Under the pieces are notes generated by a model that saw nothing but the letters and a program-made list of their open reading frames with translations, did not search any database and was not told the origin of the DNA. 63,313 nucleotides of DNA from NCBI GenBank assembly GCA_031411235.1, contig JANOAR010000171.1, positions 1-63,313 of the forward strand. The letters run 5' to 3'. Shown in pieces: positions 51,147 to 60,072 of the stretch; positions within the stretch are counted from its first letter, which is position 1, and every line of letters starts with the position of its first letter. Origin of the DNA: JANOAR01 sp031411235. GTDB lineage: Bacteria > Verrucomicrobiota > Verrucomicrobiia > Verrucomicrobiales > Verrucomicrobiaceae. The position numbers and the translations under genes are program-made.

Positions 51147-52484
51147 TCACGAGAGGATCGAACTCGCCGTGGCGTTGGCATCGGCGAAGCGGTCGATCGG
51201 TGCGCCTGCGTCCTGGAGCATGGTAGTCCAGAGGTTGGCGAGGGGTGTGTTCTCTTTCGGGGCGACGCGGTGCTGGCCGTGGGTGAGTCCCTTGAATCCG
51301 CCGCCGGTGAGCAGGCAGGGCACGTTGACGTTGCGATGGCCGCTCCGCAGTCCGCCGCCCCAGTAAACCAGGCTGTTGTCGAAGAGCGTGCCGCCGTTGG
51401 GATCGAGGGGATCCTTGCTGCGGCGGAGTTCGTCCACAAAGTCGGAATACATCTGCATCCACTTCCGGCTGCGCTGGAGGTTCAACTCGTGAAGCGCGGT
51501 GTTGGCCCCGTAGTGGGAGAGGGTGTGGGTGGATGACGAGATGCCCATGCTCTTGAGCAGGCCTTGGTCTGGCATCCGGTAGGTGACGACTCGTGTGGAG
51601 TCAGTCTGGTAGGCTGCGATGATCATCTTGAACATGGCCTGGATGACACGCTCACCGTGGGAGCCCTCGGGAATCAACTGCGCTTCATTCGGTTTGCCGA
51701 GCGTGGGCTTGGGGAAGGGTGCGTCCATCCATTTCTGCTCGCGGGTCAGGGCCAGTTCCACGTCGCGAATGCTGGTGGTGTATTCTTCCAGTTTCTCGCG
51801 GTCGCCTTTGTCCAGCAGACGCTTGGTGGAGCTGTTCTCGAACTCGAGGATGTCGAAGATGCTGCGCCGCTGGTTCAGGGCGTGGTGCAGTTCTTCGCGG
51901 GTCACGTTGCCGCCGAACAACCGGTAAAAGACTTCCAAGGGCGAGGCGAAGCCGGGCATCGGGCTGCCGTCTTCGCGATAGGACATGGCCACTCCGCCAT
52001 GGCCGTTGCCGGCATCGTCGGCGGGGCAGTTGAGTTGCAGGCTTTCGTAACGGGTGCCCTTGCCGATGTGACGCGCCGCGATCTGGTCACACGAGATGGA
52101 GTTGTGGCGCGATTTGCCGGGAAAGCCGACGACATTGGCGCAGGTCAGCACGGCCTCCGTGCCCTCGTGGGGCTGTTTGTTTTGCAGGTTGCTGAGATTG
52201 GAAACCATCGTCACATGCGCCAGGTTTTTCTTCAGCGCATCCCAGCCCGGAGGCAGGGCGATGTCGGTGAAGCGACCTGCTGCGGTGGGATAAAAATGCT
52301 CCTCCATGTGGCCGTGACCCATGGCCATCCAGAGCAGGCGCTTGGGAGTTTTAGCAGCCAAGGCTTGCTCGGCGAGCACCCGGCTGCGCAGGGGCAGGAG
52401 GCTGGCGAGAAAGGGCAGCGTGAGCGCGCGTGCTCCGCTGCGAAGAAACGAACGGCGTGAGTGATTGTGGGTGCTGAGGTTCAT
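51147..52484 (-). CDS. DUF1552 Tat-exported protein (module B)
   Basis: This 445-residue protein has a Tat leader SRRSFLRSGARALTLPFLASLLP. The DUF1552 core follows: KRLLWMAMGHGHMEEHFYP, LSNLQNKQPHEGTEAVLTCANV, SISCDQIAARHIGKGT and SHYGANTALHELNLQRS. Its function is unknown; it is always paired with DUF1592-type cytochrome proteins. It is the second DUF1552 gene in this run. The partner DUF1592 gene B lies upstream, separated by the frameshifted LamG-like gene. A twelve-base gap separates it from that gene's C-terminal fragment. Confidence 0.9.
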   Translation of the reverse strand: MNLSTHNHSRRSFLRSGARALTLPFLASLLPLRSRVLAEQALAAKTPKRLLWMAMGHGHMEEHFYPTAAGRFTDIALPPGWDALKKNLAHVTMVSNLSNLQNKQPHEGTEAVLTCANVVGFPGKSRHNSISCDQIAARHIGKGTRYESLQLNCPADDAGNGHGGVAMSYREDGSPMPGFASPLEVFYRLFGGNVTREELHHALNQRRSIFDILEFENSSTKRLLDKGDREKLEEYTTSIRDVELALTREQKWMDAPFPKPTLGKPNEAQLIPEGSHGERVIQAMFKMIIAAYQTDSTRVVTYRMPDQGLLKSMGISSSTHTLSHYGANTALHELNLQRSRKWMQMYSDFVDELRRSKDPLDPNGGTLFDNSLVYWGGGLRSGHRNVNVPCLLTGGGFKGLTHGQHRVAPKENTPLANLWTTMLQDAGAPIDRFADANATASSILS

Positions 52485-52496
52485 GAGATGGGTCTT

Positions 52497-52757
52497 TCAG
52501 TGGGATGATTTCTCGGATTTGCCGGCACGGATCGAAGGGAACCGGCTGGCGATGTAGTCCATCTCGATCCGCTCGTGATCGGCGAGCTTCTGGAGCAGGC
52601 CTGCATAGGTGGCGTCTGCTTTGGCCGCTTCCTTGTGCTTGCGTTGGTCGGGTGCTCTCGCACTGCGAAAAAAGGGATACTGCCGCTGGATGTCCTGATA
52701 GACGGCGTTGGTGGCCAGGATTAGCTTTTGGAAGGCTTCATCCGTCTTCAACTGCAC
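52497..52757 (-). pseudogene. C-terminal fragment of the frameshifted LamG-like gene
   Basis: An 86-codon frame begins at GTG 52757 but is open further upstream: LVSLQTKRPVANLDSDPKF, then KEHKQIADARVQLKTDEAFQ, and on into the annotated part. This reads as the natural continuation of the gene at 52748-53515. One missing base near 52843-52850 would join ...DADLS to ALVSLQTKRPV. The helical tail (QKLILATNAVYQDIQRQYPFF, ATYAGLLQKLADHERIEMDYI) is probably a coiled coil. It either results from a true frameshift or from a sequencing error. Confidence 0.65.
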
Positions 52758-53515
52758 TCTCGCATCAGCGATCTGCTTGTGTTCTTTGAACTTGGGGTCG
52801 CTGTCCAGGTTGGCGACCGGGCGTTTGGTTTGCAGGGATACCAGCGCGAAAGGTCGGCATCGGATCGTGCAGTGCCTTCCCAGAGCTTGAGGTCGTCCAA
52901 CTGGCCTTGTCCGTCCAGGAAGCTCATGGCAAAGCGGCTCATCGGATTTTTGAACCGTGCATTCTGCCCCATGAGAAAGTGCTGATCGTCTATGTGGAGA
53001 AACATCTGGCTGCCGGATTTCTCAAGCGTGACCGGGTAAGTGCGGCCCGGCTCCAGTGTCAGCCCCGTGCAATCGACGTATTCAGCAAACGAGCGTCGGT
53101 CACGCTCCACAAACTTGTAGCCATACATCAGGCCTTTCTCGATCCTGACGACGAGGCAATGGCCGAGGTCATCGTTGAAGACGATGTTCATTTTGAGGAA
53201 GTCAGGGCCGGGAGTCATTTTGAACTCCAGGATGAAGTCGCCAAAGGGCGGGTCGAAGCTGCGGCTCAGGCCGGGTTTCTCGGCGGAGTTCTGGCTCTTG
53301 GAAGCATCAAAGGTGAACTGCCCGTTCTGGATCTCGATTGGAGCCTGCTTCTTCCCGTTCGACCATGTTTCATGGCTGACGGCGGCGGAGTTGAAATCAT
53401 CCTCGAACATCAATTTGCCCTTCTGAACGAGGACAGGTTCGAGCGCATGGGCCGTCACCGCTGTGAGCAGAACCAGGCAGACGGCTATCGAGTTAAAAGT
53501 ATGTGGGAAGCTCAT
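52748..53515 (-). CDS. LamG/DUF1080-like secreted protein, frameshifted near its 3' end
   Basis: This 255-codon frame has a signal peptide (about 1-25, ending VTAHALEP). The concanavalin-like domain (about 35-215) holds LMFEDDFNSAAVSHETWSNG, FGDFILEFKMTPGPDF and FAMSFLDGQGQLDDLKLWEG. The last 30 codons (from about RWYPCKPNAR) look out of frame, and the true C-terminus is found in the fragment at 52497-52757. The intact gene would give about 338 residues. It sits inside module B, between DUF1592 gene B (8 bases away) and DUF1552 gene B, as in other PVC clusters of this type. Confidence 0.75.
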   Translation of the reverse strand: MSFPHTFNSIAVCLVLLTAVTAHALEPVLVQKGKLMFEDDFNSAAVSHETWSNGKKQAPIEIQNGQFTFDASKSQNSAEKPGLSRSFDPPFGDFILEFKMTPGPDFLKMNIVFNDDLGHCLVVRIEKGLMYGYKFVERDRRSFAEYVDCTGLTLEPGRTYPVTLEKSGSQMFLHIDDQHFLMGQNARFKNPMSRFAMSFLDGQGQLDDLKLWEGTARSDADLSRWYPCKPNARSPTWTATPSSKNTSRSLMRECS

Positions 53516-53523
53516 GATAGGAT

Positions 53524-56157
53524 CTATTTTTGGAGGAAGGGCGTGCTAGTCACGACTTTCAAAATCATGCGCCTGACGGGAAACTTTTCGGCGGCGAGAT
53601 CATCGAGCGCTTTGCCGATGACCGGACGATCCGTGAAGCTCGCGTTCCTGCCCACGGCGTAGCAGAAAAAACCTTTGAACAGGGACTCGGCGACTTTCCG
53701 TTCCTCTTTCATCAAGGCGGCTTTCAGTCCGCGCAGGTCGTTGAAGGATTCCCCGCTGGGAAGCCTGCCGCTGGCATCAATGGGGTAAATCTTTTTCGGC
53801 AGACGCCGAATCTGCCCCGCCTCTTGAGCCTCGGTGACGAGCTCCTCGTCGCGCCACATGCCGACTGGATCAAAGTTCTCCAACCCCAGGCCGATGAAAT
53901 CAAACCGCGCATGGCAGGAGGCGCATTGGGCTTTCTTCTGATGCAGCTCGACGAGCGACCTGACGCTCGGCAGCGGGTCCGTGGCGGAGGCGATCAACTC
54001 GGGCACGTTCGGCGGTGGCGGCGGCGGTGGCTCATTGAGCAGGATGTCCTTCACCAGTGAACCACGAATGACGGGGGACGTTCGGTTGTTCATGGTGCCG
54101 ATCGAAAGGAACGCCGCCTGCGTCAGCAGTCCGCCTCGGGGTGAATCTGGAGGGAGCATCACCTTCTGGAAGCCATCCCCGGAGTAATGATCCGTCAGTC
54201 CGTATTTCAGCGCCAGCACGCCGTTCACGAGGGCAAACTTCGAATCAATCAGATTGGCAGCCGGGAGATTTTCCTGCGCCAGTGCTTTGAAGAACTCCAC
54301 GGGTTCCGTCTTGGCGGCCAATATCATCGCGTCGGTGCGGTGCAGCAGCAGCCGCGAACTAAGGCCGACCTCATCAAACCGCTTCAGGTGCGTCCACTGG
54401 CTCATGAAGCCCGCGTAAAAATGCTCCGCGCGAGGATGGGCCAGCATCCGGTCCACCTGCTGCGCCAGCACCGCCTCCTGCCGCAACGCTCCACTTGCAG
54501 CGAGGCGGAGCAACTCCTCGTCGGGCGGGCCGCTCCAGAGAAAATAGGCAAGCCGGTTCGCCAGACTGACCGCGTCCAGCTCCCGCGATTTCTGATTCTC
54601 TGCGGCAGCCGGTTCGAGCAGGTAGAGAAAACGCGGCGAGCAAAGAATCATCGCCAACGGATCGATGATCGCGTCCTTGAAACTCTTTCCGGCGTCCCGC
54701 TGCGTTCGGTAATAGGTCTGGAGCCGCTTGAGCCATTCGTCCGACACCGCCTGACCGCGAAAGGCGGCGGTCGCAAACTGACGCAGGAAATCAGGGACGA
54801 TCTTGTCGAGGTCTTCGTCCCGGCCCTTTGCTAGATCGAATCTATCGGCCAGTAGCTCAAAGACGGTCTTGGGAGCGTAGAACGGCCCTTCCGCCTCAGT
54901 CCACTTCACGAGGATCGTTTCGGGCGGAGCACCCGGTTCGATGGGGAGATAGTGCGGATACAACTGTCCCACAGCCGGTCCACCCCGCCGATCCTCCATG
55001 AACGTCACGCCTCTTTCCGATTCTTTGCGGGTAGCGGGACGGAAATCGGGACTGAAGGATGGATGCCAGACCATTTCGTGAATGGAGGGTTTTTGGATCG
55101 ATCCGGTCACCAGAAAGCTGCCGATCGGTTTCCCGTTGCTCCCGTTGAGGCCGCGACCATTGGGCACCGTCATTCGGATAAGCCGACGCTGGGTGATGCC
55201 ATCCAAAACACCTGCCTGCACACGCAGCCGGTAGTGAGCCCGGGCATCGTGAGGAAAGTGGACGCCGACACCGGAAACCGTCGTTCGCATGGACAGCATG
55301 TAACCCAGTTCGTGATAGGCGAGGTTATCCACATAATGCTTCGCATTCTGGCTGCGGTCGCGATACTCAGCATGACGCGGATACTTGGCGGTTCCGGGGT
55401 TATAAGTGATCCATTCGTATTCGGTCAGGCCGACTTCGGACCAGGGCTTGTCCGTCTCGTGGACGATCTTGATCTTCTCCAAAGCCTCATGCACTGACTT
55501 GCCAAATGAGACACCGTTGGCCGCGCTGCGATGCGTCACCTTCGCCTCGTCGCGCGGCTGGCAGGCCCAGTGCAGGGCCATGCGGGACACTTCGCGGGCG
55601 AAACTGAAATACCGCTCCAGTTGCATCGCGCTGAGGGACTGATTTGCCCCGATGGTGTCGAAACGTCCGACTTGGTCATCCGGCAGGCCTTCGCCGTCGA
55701 TGCTGACTCCCATCAGCTCCTTGATGGTAGCCACATACTCACGGCGGTTCAGCCTACGCGGGATGATCTCCGCGCCGTTCTCACTGAGCATCGTCTGCGC
55801 CGACTGGAGGGACTCCGTGAGATCGCCGACCACACGAATGAGTTCGTCCTTAGTCGGCTGGCGCTTCTCCTTCGGCGGCATCTCACCGGCATTGAGCTGA
55901 TCAAGAATGTCCTGCCAATGCAGCGCATCGGTGCTGTTGGTAATCCGCCGGGTCAGACCTTCGAGATCCAGGTCCGCCTTCGCCGTCGCCGCGTCGTGGC
56001 AGGTGTAGCAGTAGGATTGAAAAAACGCTTCCATGCTTGCCGGTGCCGCGATGGATCTTGGCTCCAGCCCTGCCGCCGCTTTGGCGGATGGTGGATCGGC
56101 AGACATCGCGGACATCGGTGCCAGCAGCAGGGCGAAGAGGATTCTCAGGTGAGTCAT
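53524..56157 (-). CDS. DUF1592-family protein with planctomycete cytochrome domain (module B)
   Basis: This 877-residue secreted protein has a signal peptide and one CxxCH in FFQSYCYTCHDAATAKADLD (about residue 52). DUF1587 is around RRLNRREYVATIKELMGV. The DUF1592/DUF1588/DUF1585 parts are DAVSLANRLAYFLWSGPPDEELLRLAASGALRQ, GGLLTQAAFLSIGTMNNRTSPVIRG, CASCHARFDFIGLGLENFDPVG (a second CxxCH) and the C-terminal FKGFFCYAVGRNASFTDRPVIG. Electron transfer during carbohydrate oxidation is presumed for the family. Its partner is DUF1552 gene B. Confidence 0.9.
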   Translation of the reverse strand: MTHLRILFALLLAPMSAMSADPPSAKAAAGLEPRSIAAPASMEAFFQSYCYTCHDAATAKADLDLEGLTRRITNSTDALHWQDILDQLNAGEMPPKEKRQPTKDELIRVVGDLTESLQSAQTMLSENGAEIIPRRLNRREYVATIKELMGVSIDGEGLPDDQVGRFDTIGANQSLSAMQLERYFSFAREVSRMALHWACQPRDEAKVTHRSAANGVSFGKSVHEALEKIKIVHETDKPWSEVGLTEYEWITYNPGTAKYPRHAEYRDRSQNAKHYVDNLAYHELGYMLSMRTTVSGVGVHFPHDARAHYRLRVQAGVLDGITQRRLIRMTVPNGRGLNGSNGKPIGSFLVTGSIQKPSIHEMVWHPSFSPDFRPATRKESERGVTFMEDRRGGPAVGQLYPHYLPIEPGAPPETILVKWTEAEGPFYAPKTVFELLADRFDLAKGRDEDLDKIVPDFLRQFATAAFRGQAVSDEWLKRLQTYYRTQRDAGKSFKDAIIDPLAMILCSPRFLYLLEPAAAENQKSRELDAVSLANRLAYFLWSGPPDEELLRLAASGALRQEAVLAQQVDRMLAHPRAEHFYAGFMSQWTHLKRFDEVGLSSRLLLHRTDAMILAAKTEPVEFFKALAQENLPAANLIDSKFALVNGVLALKYGLTDHYSGDGFQKVMLPPDSPRGGLLTQAAFLSIGTMNNRTSPVIRGSLVKDILLNEPPPPPPPNVPELIASATDPLPSVRSLVELHQKKAQCASCHARFDFIGLGLENFDPVGMWRDEELVTEAQEAGQIRRLPKKIYPIDASGRLPSGESFNDLRGLKAALMKEERKVAESLFKGFFCYAVGRNASFTDRPVIGKALDDLAAEKFPVRRMILKVVTSTPFLQK

Positions 56158-56230
56158 GGGGTGATTTTCGGAAAGGGCTTGGGTGGCAAAGTGCCGGCGT
56201 TCATGAGACGGACGACGATGCTTTCTGCTG

Positions 56231-57553
56231 TCAGCCCACGAGTTCCGTCAGCTCGCCATTACTGTCAGCGAATTGCTTCCGCTCGATGCCCATGCGGTGG
56301 AGCAAGGTGAGGTAGAGGTTGGAAAGCGGGATGGACTTATCGAAGCGGCGGTGTTCGCCGTGTTTGAAGCCGAGGCTTTTGCCGCCAGCGAGGATGAGGG
56401 GGTAGTTGGAATTGTTGTGCGTGTTGCTGTTGGAGCTGCCGTAGAGGACGACGGTGTTGTCGAGCAGCGTGCCAGCGCCTTCCTTTACGGCGGCGAGCTT
56501 GCCGAGGAAGTAGGCGAGGTTTTCGGTCCGCCATTGATCCCATTTGCCGAGGCGTTCCGCGCCTCCCGGCTTGTTCCACTCGTGCGCGAGGCCGTGGGCG
56601 GAGTTACCGAAGCCGAGAAGCTGCGAAAACTTCTCCGCAATGGTGGTGCCGCTCATTCCGTCGAGTTGATAGGTGGCGATGCGGGTGCTGTCGGTCTGGA
56701 AGGCGAGCACGAGCAGGTCGAGCATGGTGCGGATGAGTTCCTTCGGCGTGTTGTCGTCGGCGTCGAGCGTGAGGCCGCTGGCGTTGACCTGCGGTTTCGG
56801 CACGTCGAGCCAATTGGCGGAGCGCTGCACCTGCTGCTCCACCTGGCGGACGGAGGTGAGGTATTGGTCGAGCTTTTCCTGGTCTGCCTTGCCGAGCTTC
56901 GCATTCAGCGAGCGCGCCTCATCGAGCAGGAGGTCGAGGTGACTGCCGGTCACGGCCAATCCTTTTCGCTGGGCTTCGATGCTGTCCCGGTTGGTGCCGA
57001 ACAGCCGCTCGAAGATGAACGCGGGCCGGTTCAGCGAGGGAATGGGCTGGCCGTCATCGGAATAGGAAAGCGTGTTGGAACGCGTGGGATTCCCCACGCC
57101 GCCCTCGGTCGAGAGCACGAGCGAGGAGAAGCGCGTCTCGCCGCCCATCTGACCCGCCATGACCTGATCGAGCGAGATGGTGTTCTTGAAGTTGCCGTTT
57201 TTCAGCGCCGCACCGGTCAGGAAGGTGTCAGCCGAATCATGACCGCCTCCACCGACCATGAGCGGGTGCTGCAGTCCACCGAGCACGCTGATCTGATCGC
57301 GCATCGGCTGGAGGCCCTTGAGCGATTCATTGAACTGAAAGTCGCGTCCGGTTTGAAACGGGAACCAGTTCCATTTCGCATCCTGATGCTTCTCGCCGGG
57401 CAAACTGACGCCATACGGAAAGTAGATGGAGCAAAACCGCTTCGGCGCGGCTTTGATCGGTGCCGCGCCCGCAAAGGCTTCGAGCCAGGGCAGTGCGAGC
57501 GTGATGCCGGAGGCCCGGAGAAAATGGCGGCGGGTGGTGGTGTTCTGGTGCAT
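56231..57553 (-). CDS. DUF1552 Tat-exported protein (module A)
   Basis: This 440-residue protein has a Tat leader TTRRHFLRASGITLALPWLEAFA. The DUF1552 core follows with CSIYFPYGVSLPGE, VLGGLQHPLMVGGGGHDSADTFLTGA, ISLDQVMAGQMGGETRFSSLVLST and FGNSAHGLAHEWNKPGGAER. It lies 12 bases after the DUF1592 gene A stop and is very likely translated from the same message. The C-terminus (LSNLYLTLLHRMGIERKQFADS) is typical. Its biochemical role is unknown. Confidence 0.9.
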   Translation of the reverse strand: MHQNTTTRRHFLRASGITLALPWLEAFAGAAPIKAAPKRFCSIYFPYGVSLPGEKHQDAKWNWFPFQTGRDFQFNESLKGLQPMRDQISVLGGLQHPLMVGGGGHDSADTFLTGAALKNGNFKNTISLDQVMAGQMGGETRFSSLVLSTEGGVGNPTRSNTLSYSDDGQPIPSLNRPAFIFERLFGTNRDSIEAQRKGLAVTGSHLDLLLDEARSLNAKLGKADQEKLDQYLTSVRQVEQQVQRSANWLDVPKPQVNASGLTLDADDNTPKELIRTMLDLLVLAFQTDSTRIATYQLDGMSGTTIAEKFSQLLGFGNSAHGLAHEWNKPGGAERLGKWDQWRTENLAYFLGKLAAVKEGAGTLLDNTVVLYGSSNSNTHNNSNYPLILAGGKSLGFKHGEHRRFDKSIPLSNLYLTLLHRMGIERKQFADSNGELTELVG

Positions 57554-57565
57554 GGTTTGATGAAA

Positions 57566-60007
57566 TTACGGTTTGAGGAAAGGCTCGCTGGTGACGATGT
57601 CCTCGATGAGCGCGGGCAGCTTGTAGCCGTTGGCCGAAAAGCGCCGGGTGAGTTGTTCGACCGTGACCTCATCCGCCCAGGTGATGCCGCGACCGAGCGC
57701 GTAGGCGAGGAGTTTGGTGACGAAGGCACGGGCGAACTGGTCTTTGCGCTCGTGCATGAGATACGCCTTCAAGCTGTCGAGGCCATCGAGCGTCACACCG
57801 CCAGGCAGGCTGTCCTTGGCCACGACGGGGAGTCTGTAAAAAAGCGGATTACCCCGCTTGTCCTTCTTCCCGTTGGGACGGACGATGGCGTCGCGCCAGC
57901 GGCCGATGGCGTCGAAGTGATCGAGCGCCACGCCCCACGCATCGATGTCGCGATGGCAGTCGGCGCACGCGGGATCATTGCGGTGGATCTGCATCTGCTC
58001 GCGGATGGAGAGCTTCGCGAAGTCGGGATTCTCCGCAGGCAGGTCGGGAACATTCGGCGGCGGCGGCAGCGGCGGGTCGTGCAGCAGGCGCTCACGAATC
58101 CAGACGGCCCGCTTGATGGGATGCGAGTCCTCGCCGTTGGAATTGGCCAGATGCATCGCCGCGTGGCCGAGCAGACCACCGGGCCGCTTGGTGCCTGCGA
58201 GCGAGACACGCTCAAACGCCTGCGACTTCGGGCCGCTGAGGCCGTAGTGCTTGGCCAGCTTCGCATTGAGCATGGTCCAGTCGCAGTCGAGAAATTGCAG
58301 CGCGGAGCTGCCGCTGCGCAGGATTTCGGCAAAGAAGGCGCGCGTTTCGCCGACCATGTCGGTCTTCAGCCGGTCATCGAAGCGGGCATAGTATTGCGGA
58401 TTGATGGCCACCCGATGCACTCCGCCGAGATCCAGCCACTGCGTGCTGAACTGCTCCACGAAGCGCTGTGATTTCGGGTCTGCGAGCAGACGCCCGACCT
58501 GCGCGGCGAGCGTCTTCGGCTCCCTCAACGCGCCCTGCGCGGCAAGGCCGATCAGCACATCGTCCGGCATGGAACTCCAGAGGAAATAGGAGAGCCGCGT
58601 GGCGAGTTCGTAATCGTCGAGCGCACGACCAGCATCATTCTTCAATCGTGGCTCGACGAGATAAAGAAAGCGCGGTGATGCCAGCGCGACCACGAGCGTC
58701 TCGCGCATCGCCGCGACGAAGGACACCTGCTCTGACAGTTTCAAGAAGTGCCCGTGGTATCTGGCGACTTCCGCGTCGCTCACCGGACCGCGCCAGGCAC
58801 GCGTCAGAAAGCGGCGCAACACTTCGCGGGCGTATGCCGGCGTGCCTTCGTTGGCGTCGGCAAAAAGGATGCGGCGATGCTCCGGCGGAGGCCACTGCGG
58901 ATAGTCCTGGCCGACGAACTGGACCGACTCGACGACGATGTGCGGGAAATCGGGATCGATTTCGTATAAACGCTTTCGCGGCGTTTCTTTCGCAATGGGC
59001 GGCAGTGCTGCGGCGTCGTCGAGGACGTTGGTCACAACGGCGGTCTGAAACATCTGGCGCTTCCCTCGCTGCGCGAAGGGAAAATGCTGGGCGAGTCCGC
59101 TGAATTCATACACACGCGGCTGGGTGTCCGTGATCTCCCGCGTCCCGACTACTTCTGAGAGCAGGACAGTCCCAACAGTATAGCAGCCGTAAGCCACACT
59201 CATGATTGGCGCGGGCTGGCCAAGCTTGAACTCAGCGTGTGCCTTCACGCGAATCGTGAATCGACCAGCTTCGGGAATTCCTTCGCGTTCGGCCGCTTCT
59301 TTGCCAAAGGTAGCGACAAAGGCACCGGTGCGGTCGAGGATGCGGTCAGCGCTCACGTTTTTCAGGCCACTCGCATTAAACACCACTTGGTCCCACTCCA
59401 CGACCTCGCGCGACTCGGTGCGCTTCGGTTGCGGGCCGTCCAGCAGCACTTCCCCGAGCGCCGTGCGGGCGGATTCGAGGTAGATCTCCATCTGCAGCGC
59501 GTTCATGCCGAGCGTCGCGCCATCGTTGGCGAAGCCTTCTTTGGAAAGCGGGTCGGCAGGCAGACGCTCGCCGTATTTCCCCGGCACGCCGAGCAGATCC
59601 GTCATCGTGAAGCGATACTCGTCCTTGTTCAGCCGTCGCATCACGATGTCCGCGCCTTCCTTCTTCGTCGCCGCGAGCGCCGCGTTCATCTGTTCGCGAA
59701 TCCAGCCCGTCAAAACACGTCGCTCGATGTCCGAAGGGCGCGGCTCCTTTTCGGGAGGCATCTCGCCGGCGGCGACGGCATTCAGCGCGTCATGCCAGCT
59801 CTCGCTCGCCGCACGGTCCTTGATGAAATCAATGGAAAGGGTGTCCAGCCGCAGGTCGCCTTTCTGTTTTTTCTCACCGTGGCAGGCAAAGCAGTGCTTT
59901 TGCAGCACGGCATGAACTTCCGGTGGAAACGCCGTGAGCCTCACTGGCGCAGGTTCCGCCGCCGAAAGAGTTGTGATGAGCAGGAGAAAAGCGGCTGCGA
60001 TTTTCAT
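57566..60007 (-). CDS. DUF1592-family protein with planctomycete cytochrome domain (module A)
   Basis: This protein of about 813 residues starts at ATG 60007 (MKIAAAFLLLITTLSAAEP). The first haem site is HAVLQKHCFACHGEKKQKGDLRLD, followed by AAGEMPPEKEPRPSD. DUF1587/1592/1588/1585 segments include RRLNKDEYRFTMTDLLGV, YELATRLSYFLWSSMPDDVLIGLAA, GGLLGHAAMHLANSNGEDSHPIKRA, CADCHRDIDAWGVALDHFDAIG and LLAYALGRGITWADEV. It is a paralogue of the 53524-56157 product. It is the first structural gene after the sigma/anti-sigma pair (65-base gap). Confidence 0.9.
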   Translation of the reverse strand: MKIAAAFLLLITTLSAAEPAPVRLTAFPPEVHAVLQKHCFACHGEKKQKGDLRLDTLSIDFIKDRAASESWHDALNAVAAGEMPPEKEPRPSDIERRVLTGWIREQMNAALAATKKEGADIVMRRLNKDEYRFTMTDLLGVPGKYGERLPADPLSKEGFANDGATLGMNALQMEIYLESARTALGEVLLDGPQPKRTESREVVEWDQVVFNASGLKNVSADRILDRTGAFVATFGKEAAEREGIPEAGRFTIRVKAHAEFKLGQPAPIMSVAYGCYTVGTVLLSEVVGTREITDTQPRVYEFSGLAQHFPFAQRGKRQMFQTAVVTNVLDDAAALPPIAKETPRKRLYEIDPDFPHIVVESVQFVGQDYPQWPPPEHRRILFADANEGTPAYAREVLRRFLTRAWRGPVSDAEVARYHGHFLKLSEQVSFVAAMRETLVVALASPRFLYLVEPRLKNDAGRALDDYELATRLSYFLWSSMPDDVLIGLAAQGALREPKTLAAQVGRLLADPKSQRFVEQFSTQWLDLGGVHRVAINPQYYARFDDRLKTDMVGETRAFFAEILRSGSSALQFLDCDWTMLNAKLAKHYGLSGPKSQAFERVSLAGTKRPGGLLGHAAMHLANSNGEDSHPIKRAVWIRERLLHDPPLPPPPNVPDLPAENPDFAKLSIREQMQIHRNDPACADCHRDIDAWGVALDHFDAIGRWRDAIVRPNGKKDKRGNPLFYRLPVVAKDSLPGGVTLDGLDSLKAYLMHERKDQFARAFVTKLLAYALGRGITWADEVTVEQLTRRFSANGYKLPALIEDIVTSEPFLKP

Positions 60008-60072
60008 GGTGAGATTATCAGGCAAGTCACGGTGGGAGGTTTGGATAGGCTGCGGAGTGATGGGACCACCGC

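Noticed and set aside
56273..58471. 732-codon open frame on the plus strand
   Set aside because: It is antisense to the well-supported DUF1552 and DUF1592 genes, lacks a hydrophobic core or domain pattern, and is explained by GC-rich codon bias leaving the opposite strand open.
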